Counted from the stretch's first letter, positions 5,957 through 14,038 are shown. The stretch: 14,602 nucleotides of DNA from CALKMS01 sp036796755 (GCA_036796755.1 DAIRCJ010000037.1:1-14602); one strand, 5' to 3'. Numbers and translations: made by a program. The notes: generated by a model not told the origin, from the sequence alone.

Positions 5957-6952
5957 ATGTTTAGAAGGTTTTTAGTTTTGCTTCTTTTAACTTCTCTTCT
6001 CTTTCCTTTTCCGGCTCAAGCTGACAATCTGAAGTCGGTTAAGTATCGAATTGATAGCATCGAGCGGGGTCTTCGCCGGGTTACCTATGATTATGAGAGA
6101 GTTTATTCAAAATACGAGGTGGCTCTTTTTCGTTATCGGAAAGCCGAAAAAGAGTATAAACAGGCTTTTAAAGAGCGAAAATACTGGCACTCCCAGTTAG
6201 CCAAGCATACGCGATTTCTTTATAAACAGGGTATTCCCAGTTTTTTGCCGGTAATTCTTCAAGCTGAGGATTTTAACCTGGCTTTGGTTCAGTGGCGCTA
6301 TTTACAAAGAGTTTCCGAGGCTGATGCCCGCTTTTTTAAGAAAGTAGCCCGGGTGGAAAAAAGGTGGCAGGCAAAAAGAAGTTACTATCAGAAAACCAAA
6401 AACCTTTATCGCCATTATCTGGCTTCTCTTTCCCGCAAGAAAAGAGAGCTAATGAGGCGCTTAGACAAGGAGAAAGCTCTTCTAACCAGTCTAAAACAGT
6501 CTTATCTGGCCCGAAGGGTAAGGATTTACCGGGGAGGAACAGCTGCTTTGAATGTGCGCATCGGAAGCTTTGTTTTTCCAGTTGCCGGGCCACACTCTTA
6601 CATTGACAGTTTTGGTGCTCCGCGAACCGGGCATCGTCATCAGGGAACAGATATTTTTGCCCCTTTTGGAACGCCGGTAGTGGCCTGTGTTAGCGGTGGG
6701 GTGAGCATTTCTTACAGTCGGCTGGGAGGAAAGAGCATCTGGTTGCACGGTAGTGATGGAAACTCTTATTATTATGCTCATCTTTCAGGTTTCGCGGTTT
6801 CCAGTGGCAGTCGGGTATCGGCTGGTGCGGTAATTGGTTATGTTGGCAACTCGGGCAATGCCAGAGGAGGGGCTCCTCATCTTCACTTTGAAATCCACCC
6901 CGGCGGGGGACGAGCTATTAACCCCTACCCTATTTTAAGAGCAGCTGATTAA
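5957..6952 (+). CDS. Secreted M23 (LytM-type) peptidase with coiled-coil N-terminus, EnvC-like
   Basis: Cell-wall hydrolase or hydrolase activator of 331 aa. From the ATG: a clean signal peptide (MFRRFLVLLLLTSLLFPFPA, cleaved near AQA-D at about 21-23), a long charged coiled coil (about 25-190), and a C-terminal LytM domain (about 205-325). Zinc-binding residues are present: HQGTD (H228, D232), YAH (H275) and HLHFE (H308, H310). The fold should therefore be catalytically competent, unlike the degenerate E. coli EnvC. The family cuts peptidoglycan crosslinks or activates amidases at the septum. An in-frame TTG 36 nt upstream would add 12 residues, but it falls in the -35 box of the promoter and lacks a ribosome-binding site, so ATG 5957 is preferred. 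It is followed by the transporter gene after 23 nt. Confidence 0.93.
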   Translation: MFRRFLVLLLLTSLLFPFPAQADNLKSVKYRIDSIERGLRRVTYDYERVYSKYEVALFRYRKAEKEYKQAFKERKYWHSQLAKHTRFLYKQGIPSFLPVILQAEDFNLALVQWRYLQRVSEADARFFKKVARVEKRWQAKRSYYQKTKNLYRHYLASLSRKKRELMRRLDKEKALLTSLKQSYLARRVRIYRGGTAALNVRIGSFVFPVAGPHSYIDSFGAPRTGHRHQGTDIFAPFGTPVVACVSGGVSISYSRLGGKSIWLHGSDGNSYYYAHLSGFAVSSGSRVSAGAVIGYVGNSGNARGGAPHLHFEIHPGGGRAINPYPILRAAD

Positions 6953-6975
6953 ACTCGTCCAGGTTAAGGAGCCAT

Positions 6976-7869
6976 TTGAGTTTTCGCCATCACATCTGGT
7001 TGAGGAGATTGGCTCTTTTATTAACTGCCTTTTTCTGGGGCTATGCTTTTATTGGTATTAAGATTGCTTTAAAGTATCTTCCTCCTTTTCAGCTGGCTTT
7101 TATTCGCTTCTTTTTGGCCTCCCTTTTGGCTTTAGCTTTAATCCTTACCTTTAAAAGCAAAAAGGCAAGCGGCTTTCTTAAAGGTTTAAACTGGGGAAAG
7201 GTTTTTTTAATCAGCTTTTTTGGAATGGGAGGATACCATTTAAGCTTAAATGCCGGTGAGGTTTTTACTTCTCCCTCTCTTGCCAGTTTGATTGTTTTCA
7301 CCAGTCCTGTTTTTACTCTGGGGCTTTCCCACTGGTATTTGAAGGAAAGGATTGGTTGGAATAAGTTTCTGGGGGTGATTCTGGCTTTTACTGGAGTTTT
7401 CTGGCTTTACTTCTTTAATTCCGAACTAAAAAGTTCTGTCTGGTGGGGGCCACTGGTAATCCTTCTGGCTCCGCTTAGCTGGTCGATCTATACCGTTTTC
7501 AGCAAGCCTCTTCTTCAAAAGTACGACCCCCTTCTCTACTCGCTCCTTTCCCTCGTTTTAGGGACTTTGCAGCTTCTGCCTCTAATTTTATTTTTCCCTC
7601 TCAGTCCTTACCTGTTCCTTATAAAGCTTAACGGCTGGATTCAGATTTTTATCCTGGCTGGTTTGTGTAGTTTTTTTGGTACCTTTGCCTGGATCTGGGG
7701 CTTAAGCGGCCTTTCGCCTACGGAAATCTCCCTTTATCTTTATTTTATCCCGATTTTTACCATTATCTTTGAGTGGCTAATTTTTAAAAAGCCAGTTGGA
7801 CTGAGTCTGATAATCGGGGCCCTTTTAATTTTTTTTGGTGTTGGTTTGGCCGAAAAAGGCAATTGGTAA
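6976..7869 (+). CDS. EamA/DMT-superfamily transporter
   Basis: Integral membrane protein of 297 aa with about ten hydrophobic helices in two EamA repeats (about 10-145 and 152-293). Family features include FFWGYAFIGIKIALKYLPP near the N-terminus, FIRFFLASLLALAL (42-55) ending helix 2, and the GWNKFLGVILAFTGV step (127-141) ending repeat 1; repeat 2 ends GLSLIIGALLIFFGVGLAE. The family exports or exchanges small metabolites such as amino acids and nucleotide precursors; the substrate cannot be read from sequence. TTG is the start: AAGGAG (6966-6971) is 4 nt upstream and no better codon is near. It lies 23 nt after the M23 gene, probably in the same operon. The gene is T-rich, as expected for a hydrophobic protein. 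Confidence 0.93.
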   Translation: MSFRHHIWLRRLALLLTAFFWGYAFIGIKIALKYLPPFQLAFIRFFLASLLALALILTFKSKKASGFLKGLNWGKVFLISFFGMGGYHLSLNAGEVFTSPSLASLIVFTSPVFTLGLSHWYLKERIGWNKFLGVILAFTGVFWLYFFNSELKSSVWWGPLVILLAPLSWSIYTVFSKPLLQKYDPLLYSLLSLVLGTLQLLPLILFFPLSPYLFLIKLNGWIQIFILAGLCSFFGTFAWIWGLSGLSPTEISLYLYFIPIFTIIFEWLIFKKPVGLSLIIGALLIFFGVGLAEKGNW

Positions 7870-7877
7870 GCGGTTTA

Positions 7878-7906
7878 TTGACACCCTATCTACATTGTGA
7901 TAGCTT
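7878..7906 (+). promoter_or_regulatory. Promoter of the ileS gene group
   Basis: Perfect -35 TTGACA (7878-7883), a 17-nt spacer and TAGCTT (7901-7906), with TG at 7898-7899 giving an extended -10. The start is predicted near 7913, 16 nt before the ATG. The short leader rules out a T-box. An inverted repeat CTATC-N8-GATAG (7886-7903) lies in the spacer and runs into the -10 box. Confidence 0.7.
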
Positions 7907-7928
7907 TTCAGCGAAATCAAGAGGGAAA

Positions 7929-10685
7929 ATGAGTTACAAGGAAACATTAAACTTGCCAAAGACAAGCTTTCCAATGAAAGGAAACCTGGCCGCAAACGAG
8001 CCTCGTTTTTTGCGCTACTGGGAAGAGATAGGCCTTTATCATAAGTTAGTTGAAAAAAACCAGGGAAAGGAAAGCTTTATCTTACATGACGGCCCCCCTT
8101 ACGCCAATGGCGATATCCATCTTGGTCACACGCTTAACAAGGTGCTTAAGGACATTGTTGTTCGCTATCATTTGATGCGGGGGTTTTATGCTCCCTTTGT
8201 TCCCGGTTGGGACTGCCACGGCCAACCAATAGAGTATGAAGTAGAGAAGCGACTTAATCGCCCCAAAGCGGAAATTCCCAAGGAAGAGTTTCGCCGTCTC
8301 TGTCGTGAGTATGCCCGGACTTTTATTGAGCGGCAGAAGGAAGAGTTCAAAAGACTGGGGATTCTTGGTGACTGGGAAAATCCCTACCTTACCATGGATC
8401 CGGTTTACGAAGCCAGCGTAGTCAGAGTTTTTGGAGAAATGTATTTTAAGGGCCTTGTCTATCGGGGTTTAAAGCCTATTTTCTGGTGTTACCGCTGCGA
8501 GACAGCTCTGGCTGAGGCCGAAATTGAGTACCAGGACAAAGAGTCAGATTCGATTACAGTGAAGCTACCTTTTGCTGATAATCCCTGGGGAGAAAAGAAT
8601 GTTTTTCTTCTTATCTGGACAACTACTCCCTGGACTTTGCCGGCTAATGTAGCCGTGGCTTTACATCCCGAAGCTAACTATGTTCTGGTTGAATCGGGAG
8701 AGGAAAAGTACGTTTTGGCTGAAACTCTGGCCAGAAAACTCTTTCCGGAAGCTCAGTTTCTGAAAACTGCAAAAGGAAGTGATTTTCAGGGGCGGCGGGT
8801 TTCCCACCCCATTTTTTCGGAAAAAACTTCGCTTATAGTGGTGGCTCCCTTTGTTTCCCTGGAGCAGGGGACGGGAGCTGTTCATATTGCTCCTGGTCAC
8901 GGCGAGGAAGACTTTTCTTTAAAGGACGAGTTTGACCTGGAGGTTGTAATGCCGGTTGATGACCGGGGGAGGTTTACCGCTGAAGCGGGGAAATACGAGG
9001 GAATGGTGGTGGATGAAGCTAACGAAGTCATTGTCAATGACCTAAAGGAGAAAGGTTTGCTTCTAAAGAGAGCTTCAATTACTCATTCTTACCCTCATTG
9101 CTGGCGTTGTAAAAAGCCCGTTATTTTTCGCGCCACCGAACAATGGTTTCTTTCTATGGAAAAGGAAAACTTTCGCCAGCAGGTATTAAAATTGATACCC
9201 GGAGTAAAATGGATTCCTGCCTGGAGCATCAATCGGATCACGGCTATGGTTAGGGAAAGGCCAGACTGGTGCCTTTCTCGCCAGAGAAGCTGGGGGGTTC
9301 CTTTGCCTGTTTTCTATTGCCACTCCTGCCAGAAGGAAGTAGTTACTCGGGAAAGCATTGAAGCGGTGGCTAGTTTGTTTGAAAAAGAAGGCGCCGATAG
9401 CTGGTTTAAGAAGGAAGTTCGGGAAATTTTGCCGACAGGTTTTTCCTGCCCTCACTGCGGAGCTCAAGAATTTATCAAAGAGGATAATATCTTTGATGTC
9501 TGGTTTGAATCGGGTTCCAGCCACGAAGCTGTTTTAAAAAACCGTCCCGAGCTTAGCTGGCCAGCCTCTCTGTACCTTGAAGGCAGTGACCAGCACCGCG
9601 GCTGGTTTCAAACCTCTCTACTGGTTTCAGTGGCGGTCAACGACGCTCCGCCCTATAAAGCCGTCCTCACTCACGGCTTTACCGTTGATGATAAGGGACG
9701 AAAGATGTCAAAGTCCTTGGGGAACGTTGTTGACCCGCTAAATGAGATAAACCGGGTGGGAGCAGATGTTTTAAGGCTTTGGGTTGTTTCCACTGATTAC
9801 AGCAAAGATGCTGCTGCCTCTTCTGAGATTCTGGATAAGTTAGGCGAAGTTTACCGGCGTTTTCGCAATACTTTCCGCTTTCTTTTAGGCAACCTTTATG
9901 ACTTTGAACCTTCTCAAGCCGTACCTTATGAAGAACTTCTGGAACTTGACCGCTACGCTTTATTGAGATTGACCAGGGTGGTTGCTCAAGTAGATGAAGC
10001 TTTTAAAAATTACCGCTTTCACCAGGCTTACAAAATTTTGCTTAACTACTTTACCAATGACTTAAGCAGTTTCTACCTTGATGTCTTGAAAGACCGTCTT
10101 TACGTCAGCCAGAAGAGTTCCTTACCCCGACGTTCAGCTCAGACTGTTTTACTTGAAATTCTTTTAACTTTGAGCAAGTTGCTAGCGCCCTTTCTCCCTT
10201 TTACTACCGAAGAAGTCTGGTCTCATCTTAAGCCTGAGTTTAAAAAAGGAATTGAAAGTGTCCATTTAGCAGACTGGCCAGCACCGAAGGCTGCTTATCT
10301 GAATCCGGTTTTGGAAAAGCGCTGGGAAAAAATTATTAGTCTTCGCGAGGAGGTACTTAAGAGACTGGAAGAAGCCCGGGAGGCTAACTTAATTCGTGAT
10401 TCCTTAGAGGCGAAAATAGTTTTGGAAGTTGATCAGAAAGACTTTGATTTCTATCAGGGCATCTTGCCTTTGCTTGAAGAAGTTTTGATTGTTTCTCAGA
10501 TGGAGATCGGGCTGTCTAAAGAAGAACTAGAGGAGGGTGAAAAAGTTATTATGGTCAAAAAAGCAGAAGGTAAGAAGTGTGAACGGTGCTGGAAATACCA
10601 CTCTTCTGTTGGTAAAATATCAACTTCTAAAGAACTTTGTTCAAGGTGCCTGAGCGTCATTGAAAAATTTGAGGAGGATTTCTAA
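7929..10685 (+). CDS. ileS: Isoleucyl-tRNA synthetase
   Basis: Class I synthetase of 918 aa that charges tRNA-Ile with isoleucine. Seen: PPYANGDIHLGH with the HIGH-type box H64-L-G-H67, the CP1 editing domain with IWTTTPWTLPANVAVA and GTGAVHIAPGHGEEDF, tRNA-contact DWCLSRQRSWGVPLP, the KMSKS loop at 592-596, and the C-terminal zinc site C884, C887, C904, C907. The C-terminal zinc ribbon identifies the bacterial type 1 enzyme, normally mupirocin-sensitive. Additional CxxC pairs sit in the central domain. ATG 7929 is chosen because MSYKETLNLPKTSFPMK is the standard family start; an upstream TTG at 7863 would add 22 unrelated residues and precede the promoter. AGAGGG lies 3 nt before the ATG, rather close. 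The stop TAA overlaps the next ATG by 1 nt. Confidence 0.98.
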   Translation: MSYKETLNLPKTSFPMKGNLAANEPRFLRYWEEIGLYHKLVEKNQGKESFILHDGPPYANGDIHLGHTLNKVLKDIVVRYHLMRGFYAPFVPGWDCHGQPIEYEVEKRLNRPKAEIPKEEFRRLCREYARTFIERQKEEFKRLGILGDWENPYLTMDPVYEASVVRVFGEMYFKGLVYRGLKPIFWCYRCETALAEAEIEYQDKESDSITVKLPFADNPWGEKNVFLLIWTTTPWTLPANVAVALHPEANYVLVESGEEKYVLAETLARKLFPEAQFLKTAKGSDFQGRRVSHPIFSEKTSLIVVAPFVSLEQGTGAVHIAPGHGEEDFSLKDEFDLEVVMPVDDRGRFTAEAGKYEGMVVDEANEVIVNDLKEKGLLLKRASITHSYPHCWRCKKPVIFRATEQWFLSMEKENFRQQVLKLIPGVKWIPAWSINRITAMVRERPDWCLSRQRSWGVPLPVFYCHSCQKEVVTRESIEAVASLFEKEGADSWFKKEVREILPTGFSCPHCGAQEFIKEDNIFDVWFESGSSHEAVLKNRPELSWPASLYLEGSDQHRGWFQTSLLVSVAVNDAPPYKAVLTHGFTVDDKGRKMSKSLGNVVDPLNEINRVGADVLRLWVVSTDYSKDAAASSEILDKLGEVYRRFRNTFRFLLGNLYDFEPSQAVPYEELLELDRYALLRLTRVVAQVDEAFKNYRFHQAYKILLNYFTNDLSSFYLDVLKDRLYVSQKSSLPRRSAQTVLLEILLTLSKLLAPFLPFTTEEVWSHLKPEFKKGIESVHLADWPAPKAAYLNPVLEKRWEKIISLREEVLKRLEEAREANLIRDSLEAKIVLEVDQKDFDFYQGILPLLEEVLIVSQMEIGLSKEELEEGEKVIMVKKAEGKKCERCWKYHSSVGKISTSKELCSRCLSVIEKFEEDF

Positions 10686-11077
10686 TGGAAAGCAAAGCTA
10701 ATCTGGGAAAAAAAGACCTCAAAGAGCTGGAGAAGAAGCTTCTTGAGGAAAGAGCTCAAATTGAAAGGGAATTGAAGGAGCTGGAAGAAGACCTTCACCA
10801 TCATACTCAGTCAGAGATCTCGGGTGAAGATATTTATGAGGATGAGTACGCCGAGAGCGGCTCGGCTACTTTTGAGAGAGAAAAAGATCTTTCTATTGAA
10901 TTGAGCCTGAAAGACACAATGGCACAAATCAATCGGGCTTTAGAGAGAATAAAAAACGATACCTACGGAATTTGCCAGCGCTGTCAGAAACCAATTGAAA
11001 TTGAGCGCTTAAGGGCCATCCCCTATGCTGAACTTTGCATTCAATGCAAGAAAAAGGAAGAAAAATCAAGTCTTTAA
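10685..11077 (+). CDS. DksA/TraR C4 zinc-finger family protein
   Basis: Protein of 130 aa of the DksA/TraR family, which in proteobacteria reaches into the RNA polymerase secondary channel and tunes stringent control. Seen: an N-terminal coiled coil (about 8-45), an acidic turn DIYEDEYAESGSATFERE (49-66), a second helix (about 68-90) and a C-terminal zinc finger C97-x2-C100-x17-C118-x2-C121. This arrangement is closer to the Gram-positive YteA-type proteins than to E. coli DksA, and no acidic DxxDxA-type tip is obvious, so a DksA-like effect on polymerase is not assured. AGGAGG sits at the end of ileS and the ATG overlaps its stop (TAATG), so translation is coupled. Confidence 0.9.
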   Translation: MESKANLGKKDLKELEKKLLEERAQIERELKELEEDLHHHTQSEISGEDIYEDEYAESGSATFEREKDLSIELSLKDTMAQINRALERIKNDTYGICQRCQKPIEIERLRAIPYAELCIQCKKKEEKSSL

Positions 11078-11538
11078 AACCTTTAATCTTAATTCTTTCT
11101 TTTTTCTTTTGCTCCATTGACCAGCTAACCAAGTTTCTGGCCCGGCGTTTTTTAACTGAATTCAAAAGTGTTGAGATTGTGAAGGGATTTCTCAGCTTGA
11201 CTCTCACTAAAAATAGCGGCGTTGCTTTTGGGCTTTTTCCGCAACAGGGAAGAGTTTGGCCTTATGTTTCTTTTTTTGTTCTTCTCGCCATTATTTTTTA
11301 TGTTTGGCGGTCTGAGATAAAAAACTGGCTTCTGGTTTTAGCTTTAAGTTTGGTGGTTGGTGGGGCTCTAGGAAATTTGATTGATCGGTTACACTTTCAG
11401 GCAGTAACTGACTTTATTGATTTCCGAGTTTGGCCGGTTTTTAATTTAGCTGATGCCGAGTTAGTTTTGGGGATTGCTTTTCTTCTGGTCTATATTTTTC
11501 TTGAGGAAAGGAAAAAAGTTGCACCCGATTCTCTTTGA
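11044..11538 (+). CDS. lspA: Lipoprotein signal peptidase (signal peptidase II)
   Basis: Integral membrane aspartyl protease that removes the signal peptide of prolipoproteins after Lgt has attached diacylglycerol. Four membrane helices are seen. Conserved are SIDQLTK near helix 1, LTKNSGVAFG, GGALGNLIDR (catalytic D114) and DFIDFRVWPVFNLADAEL (catalytic D137), numbered from ATG 11044. The start is uncertain: ATG 11044 gives 164 aa but has no ribosome-binding site, and TTG 11035 gives 167 aa. An in-frame ATC at 11065 with AAGGAAG 4 nt upstream would give 157 aa beginning xKSLKPLILIL, the most usual LspA start. Overlaps the dksA-like gene by 34 nt in another frame, and its 3' end overlaps lgt. 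Confidence 0.94.
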   Translation: MQEKGRKIKSLKPLILILSFFFCSIDQLTKFLARRFLTEFKSVEIVKGFLSLTLTKNSGVAFGLFPQQGRVWPYVSFFVLLAIIFYVWRSEIKNWLLVLALSLVVGGALGNLIDRLHFQAVTDFIDFRVWPVFNLADAELVLGIAFLLVYIFLEERKKVAPDSL

Positions 11539-12286
11539 GGTTGGTCCAGTCATTGTTTATTCTTACGGTTTTATGCTGATGGTTGCTTTTCTGCTTTCCA
11601 TTTTTGTGGCTATTCGGGAAGCTAAAGCCCGGGCTATTGCGGTTGAATCCGTCTATGACCTGGCCTTTTTTATTCTAATTGGAGGTTTAATCGGCGCTCG
11701 CCTTGCTTTTGTTTTTTACAACTGGCCTCTTTTTGCTCTTAATCCCTGGGAGGCTCTGGCGGTTTGGGAAGGGGGTTTGAGTTTTTACGGCGGTCTTATA
11801 GGTGGTTTGGTTGCCGGCTTAATTTTCGTTTACTGGAAAAACCTGGTTTTAGAAGATATGTTTGATATTGTCGGAATTTCCTTGCCACTGGGGATTTCCA
11901 TTGGGCGGGTAGGTTGTTTTTTAAACGGATGCTGCTACGGTAAACCAACTCATTTACCCTGGGGAGTTTTCTTTCCGGGAGTTGGATATAAGGCTCACCC
12001 CACTCAGCTTTACGAACTTTTTTATACTTTCTTAATTTTTCTGATTGTTTACTTTTTTCGCTATCGAATTGGCCGGGGCAATGTTTTTCTGGTTTTTCTA
12101 CTTCTTTACTCATTTTTCCGTTTTTTGAATGAGTTTTTGAGGGTGAATCCACCATTTATTTTGGGTTTAAGCGGTTCGCAGGTAGTAAGTATTCTGGTTT
12201 TTGTTTTTTCGGTTATCTTTCTGATTTACCGTTTAAAGGGAGAAAAAGGTGAAGGTTTTGCCCCGGGAGGAAGGAAAGAGGCTTGA
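11519..12286 (+). CDS. lgt: Prolipoprotein diacylglyceryl transferase
   Basis: Membrane enzyme of 255 aa that moves diacylglycerol from phosphatidylglycerol to the lipobox cysteine, the step just before LspA. Seen: MHPILFEVGPVIVYSYGFML, the usual N-terminus; GLIGARLAFV (56-65); EGGLSFYGGLIGG (84-96); the Lgt signature GRVGCFLNGCCYG (129-141); HPTQLYE (160-166); and RFLNEFLR (201-208). About seven membrane helices are expected. The start is TTG 11519, with AAAGG 7 nt upstream and an exact family N-terminus; a longer reading from TTG 11474 adds 15 residues unlike the family. It overlaps lspA by 20 nt and the following gene by 38 nt. Confidence 0.96.
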   Translation: MHPILFEVGPVIVYSYGFMLMVAFLLSIFVAIREAKARAIAVESVYDLAFFILIGGLIGARLAFVFYNWPLFALNPWEALAVWEGGLSFYGGLIGGLVAGLIFVYWKNLVLEDMFDIVGISLPLGISIGRVGCFLNGCCYGKPTHLPWGVFFPGVGYKAHPTQLYELFYTFLIFLIVYFFRYRIGRGNVFLVFLLLYSFFRFLNEFLRVNPPFILGLSGSQVVSILVFVFSVIFLIYRLKGEKGEGFAPGGRKEA

Positions 12287-13154
12287 TGTTTTTCTGGTTG
12301 AGCGCCGGATAGTTCCCTCCCGCTCTTTGGCTGCTCGTTTGATTCGGGCTGGTAAGGTAAAGGTTAACGGAGAGGAAAAGAGCAAAAATTATCGTTTAAA
12401 GAGCGGGCAGGTTGTTGAGGTGGAGATTGAAGAAAAAGAAACATCAGTTTTACCCGAAAACCTGCCGATTAAAGTTCTGTATGAAGATGAGTGGCTGGCC
12501 GTGGTGGAAAAGCCAGCTGGTATGGTTGTCCATCTTGATTCCCACCATAAAACCGGTACGCTGGTAAACTTTCTCTTCTTCCGCTTTCCCGATTTGCCTT
12601 CGCTAACACCTCCAGAAAGAAAAGGGATTGTTCATCGTCTTGATAAGGACACTTCCGGGCTTTTAATTGTAGCCAAAAAAGACCAGAGTTATCTTGAGCT
12701 TGTTAAGGCTTTTAAAGAAAGAAGGATTGAAAAGGGTTATCTAACTTTACTCGTTGGGGAATTCCCTCATCAGGCGGGAGAAATAGAAGTACCTCTGGGA
12801 AGAAAAAAAACAAGTAAAAGGTATAAAATTGGGGTGAATTTGATTACGGGTAAAGAGGCCATAACTGGGTTTAAAGTCAGTGAAAGGTTAAAGGGGTTTA
12901 CTCTGGTTGAAGTTAATTTGAAAACCGGGCGCACCCATCAAATCCGGGCTCATTTTAGTTTTTTAGGTTATCCAGTGGCTGGCGACCGGGAGTACGGGGG
13001 TCAGAAAGAAGGGCGAAAAATTGGACTGAAAAGGCAGTTTTTACATGCTCATCGTTTGAGTTTTTATCACCCGGCGTGCGGGAAAAAAATGGATTTCCAA
13101 AGTGAACTTCCCAAAGACTTAAAACTGGCTCTTGAGGCTGCCCGGAAGTTATGA
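12249..13154 (+). CDS. RluA/RluD-family 23S rRNA pseudouridine synthase
   Basis: RNA-modifying enzyme of 301 aa that converts uridine to pseudouridine, probably in 23S rRNA. Seen: an N-terminal S4 RNA-binding domain (about 10-60, KRLDVFLVERR and RAGKVKVNG), then the catalytic domain with VVEKPAGMVVH (85-95), the signature HRLDKDTSG (129-137) holding catalytic D132, and the C-terminal GRTHQIRAHFSFLGYPVAGD motif. The S4 plus HRLDxxTSG order marks RluD-like members; which uridines are modified cannot be told. GTG is the start: GGGAG lies 6 nt upstream, inside lgt. Its stop overlaps the next ATG by 4 nt (ATGA), a classic coupling signal. Confidence 0.94.
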   Translation: MKVLPREEGKRLDVFLVERRIVPSRSLAARLIRAGKVKVNGEEKSKNYRLKSGQVVEVEIEEKETSVLPENLPIKVLYEDEWLAVVEKPAGMVVHLDSHHKTGTLVNFLFFRFPDLPSLTPPERKGIVHRLDKDTSGLLIVAKKDQSYLELVKAFKERRIEKGYLTLLVGEFPHQAGEIEVPLGRKKTSKRYKIGVNLITGKEAITGFKVSERLKGFTLVEVNLKTGRTHQIRAHFSFLGYPVAGDREYGGQKEGRKIGLKRQFLHAHRLSFYHPACGKKMDFQSELPKDLKLALEAARKL

Positions 13155-14038
13155 AAGTTTTACTGGTAATAAACCCAGAAGCTGGCGGGGGCAAAGGAAA
13201 GGAAATAGGCCGGTTAGTTAGGGAGGAATTGAACTCCCGGTTCTGTCATTTTTTAGAGGTTCAAACGACGCGAGAAAAGAGGGGTAAAGGAGTTCTGGAT
13301 AATGCCTGGAGCGAATTTCAGAGAAGTTTTTCTCAGCCCCCGGAACTCTTAATGGTAGTTGGAGGGGATGGAACGCTAAACGAAGTGGTTAATGAAGCCG
13401 GGAACAAAGCAACCCTGGCTTTTATCCCGGCGGGGACAGCTAATGTTTTCGCTAAGGAAATGGGCCTTCCGGATAATGTTTCGGAGGCGGTGACGGTGGC
13501 TTTGCGAAAGAGGAAGAGGAAAATTGATGTCGGTCTGGTTAATCAGAGAAAGTTTCTTTTAATGACGGGAGTGGGAATGGATGCTGAGGTAATAGAAAAG
13601 GTGGGGGAGGCCGAAAAGAAGGTTTTAGGGAAAGCCCCCTTTGTAGTCAAGGCTTTCTGGGAAGGAATAAAATTTAAACCGCCAAAAATTAAAGTAAAAT
13701 GCCGGGATCGAGAAGAAGAAGGCTCCTTTTTAGTAGTTGCTAACTCTTCTTTTTATGGGGGAGGTTTGAGAATAGCTCCCTGGGCTTTGCTTGATGATGG
13801 CTGGCTGGAAATTTGCCTTTTTAAAGGTAAGAACGCCTGGCAGTTTTTTCATTTTGCTTTTTCGGTCTTTCTCAGCCAGCAAGCTAAATTACCAACATTT
13901 GATTTTTTCCGAGCCCGGGAAATTGAAGTTTCTTCTGATCGAGAAGTTCTTGTTCAGTGCGATGGAGAAGTAATTGGTACCACCCCGGTCAAGATTAGCT
14001 TGCTCCCCGGGTATTTAGAAGTAGCTGCTCCCGGTTGA
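13151..14038 (+). CDS. Diacylglycerol/sphingosine kinase family lipid kinase (YegS/BmrU/DgkB-like)
   Basis: Soluble or peripheral lipid kinase of 295 aa. Seen: VINPEAGGGKG near the N-terminus, the nucleotide-binding GGDGTLNEVVNE (71-82), IPAGTANVFAKEMGLP (92-107), VGMDAEV (141-147), FYGGGLRIAPWALLDDGWLEI in the C-terminal beta domain, and QCDGE near the end. The DAGK catalytic fold is complete. In Firmicutes, DgkB recycles diacylglycerol to phosphatidic acid and is needed for lipoteichoic acid-linked turnover; other members act on phosphatidylglycerol, undecaprenol or other lipids, so the substrate is open. It begins within the stop codon of the pseudouridine synthase gene and is the last rightward gene; only 22 nt separate it from the convergent nuclease gene. 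Confidence 0.93.
   Translation: MKVLLVINPEAGGGKGKEIGRLVREELNSRFCHFLEVQTTREKRGKGVLDNAWSEFQRSFSQPPELLMVVGGDGTLNEVVNEAGNKATLAFIPAGTANVFAKEMGLPDNVSEAVTVALRKRKRKIDVGLVNQRKFLLMTGVGMDAEVIEKVGEAEKKVLGKAPFVVKAFWEGIKFKPPKIKVKCRDREEEGSFLVVANSSFYGGGLRIAPWALLDDGWLEICLFKGKNAWQFFHFAFSVFLSQQAKLPTFDFFRAREIEVSSDREVLVQCDGEVIGTTPVKISLLPGYLEVAAPG

Noticed and set aside
7863..7928. Upstream TTG start or T-box leader for ileS
   Set aside because: The extra residues are not family-like and precede the promoter; the transcribed leader is about 16 nt, too short for a T-box.
9186..9524. 112-codon frame antisense to ileS, and similar shadows in the other genes
   Set aside because: They lie wholly opposite strongly conserved coding sequence and have no signals of their own.
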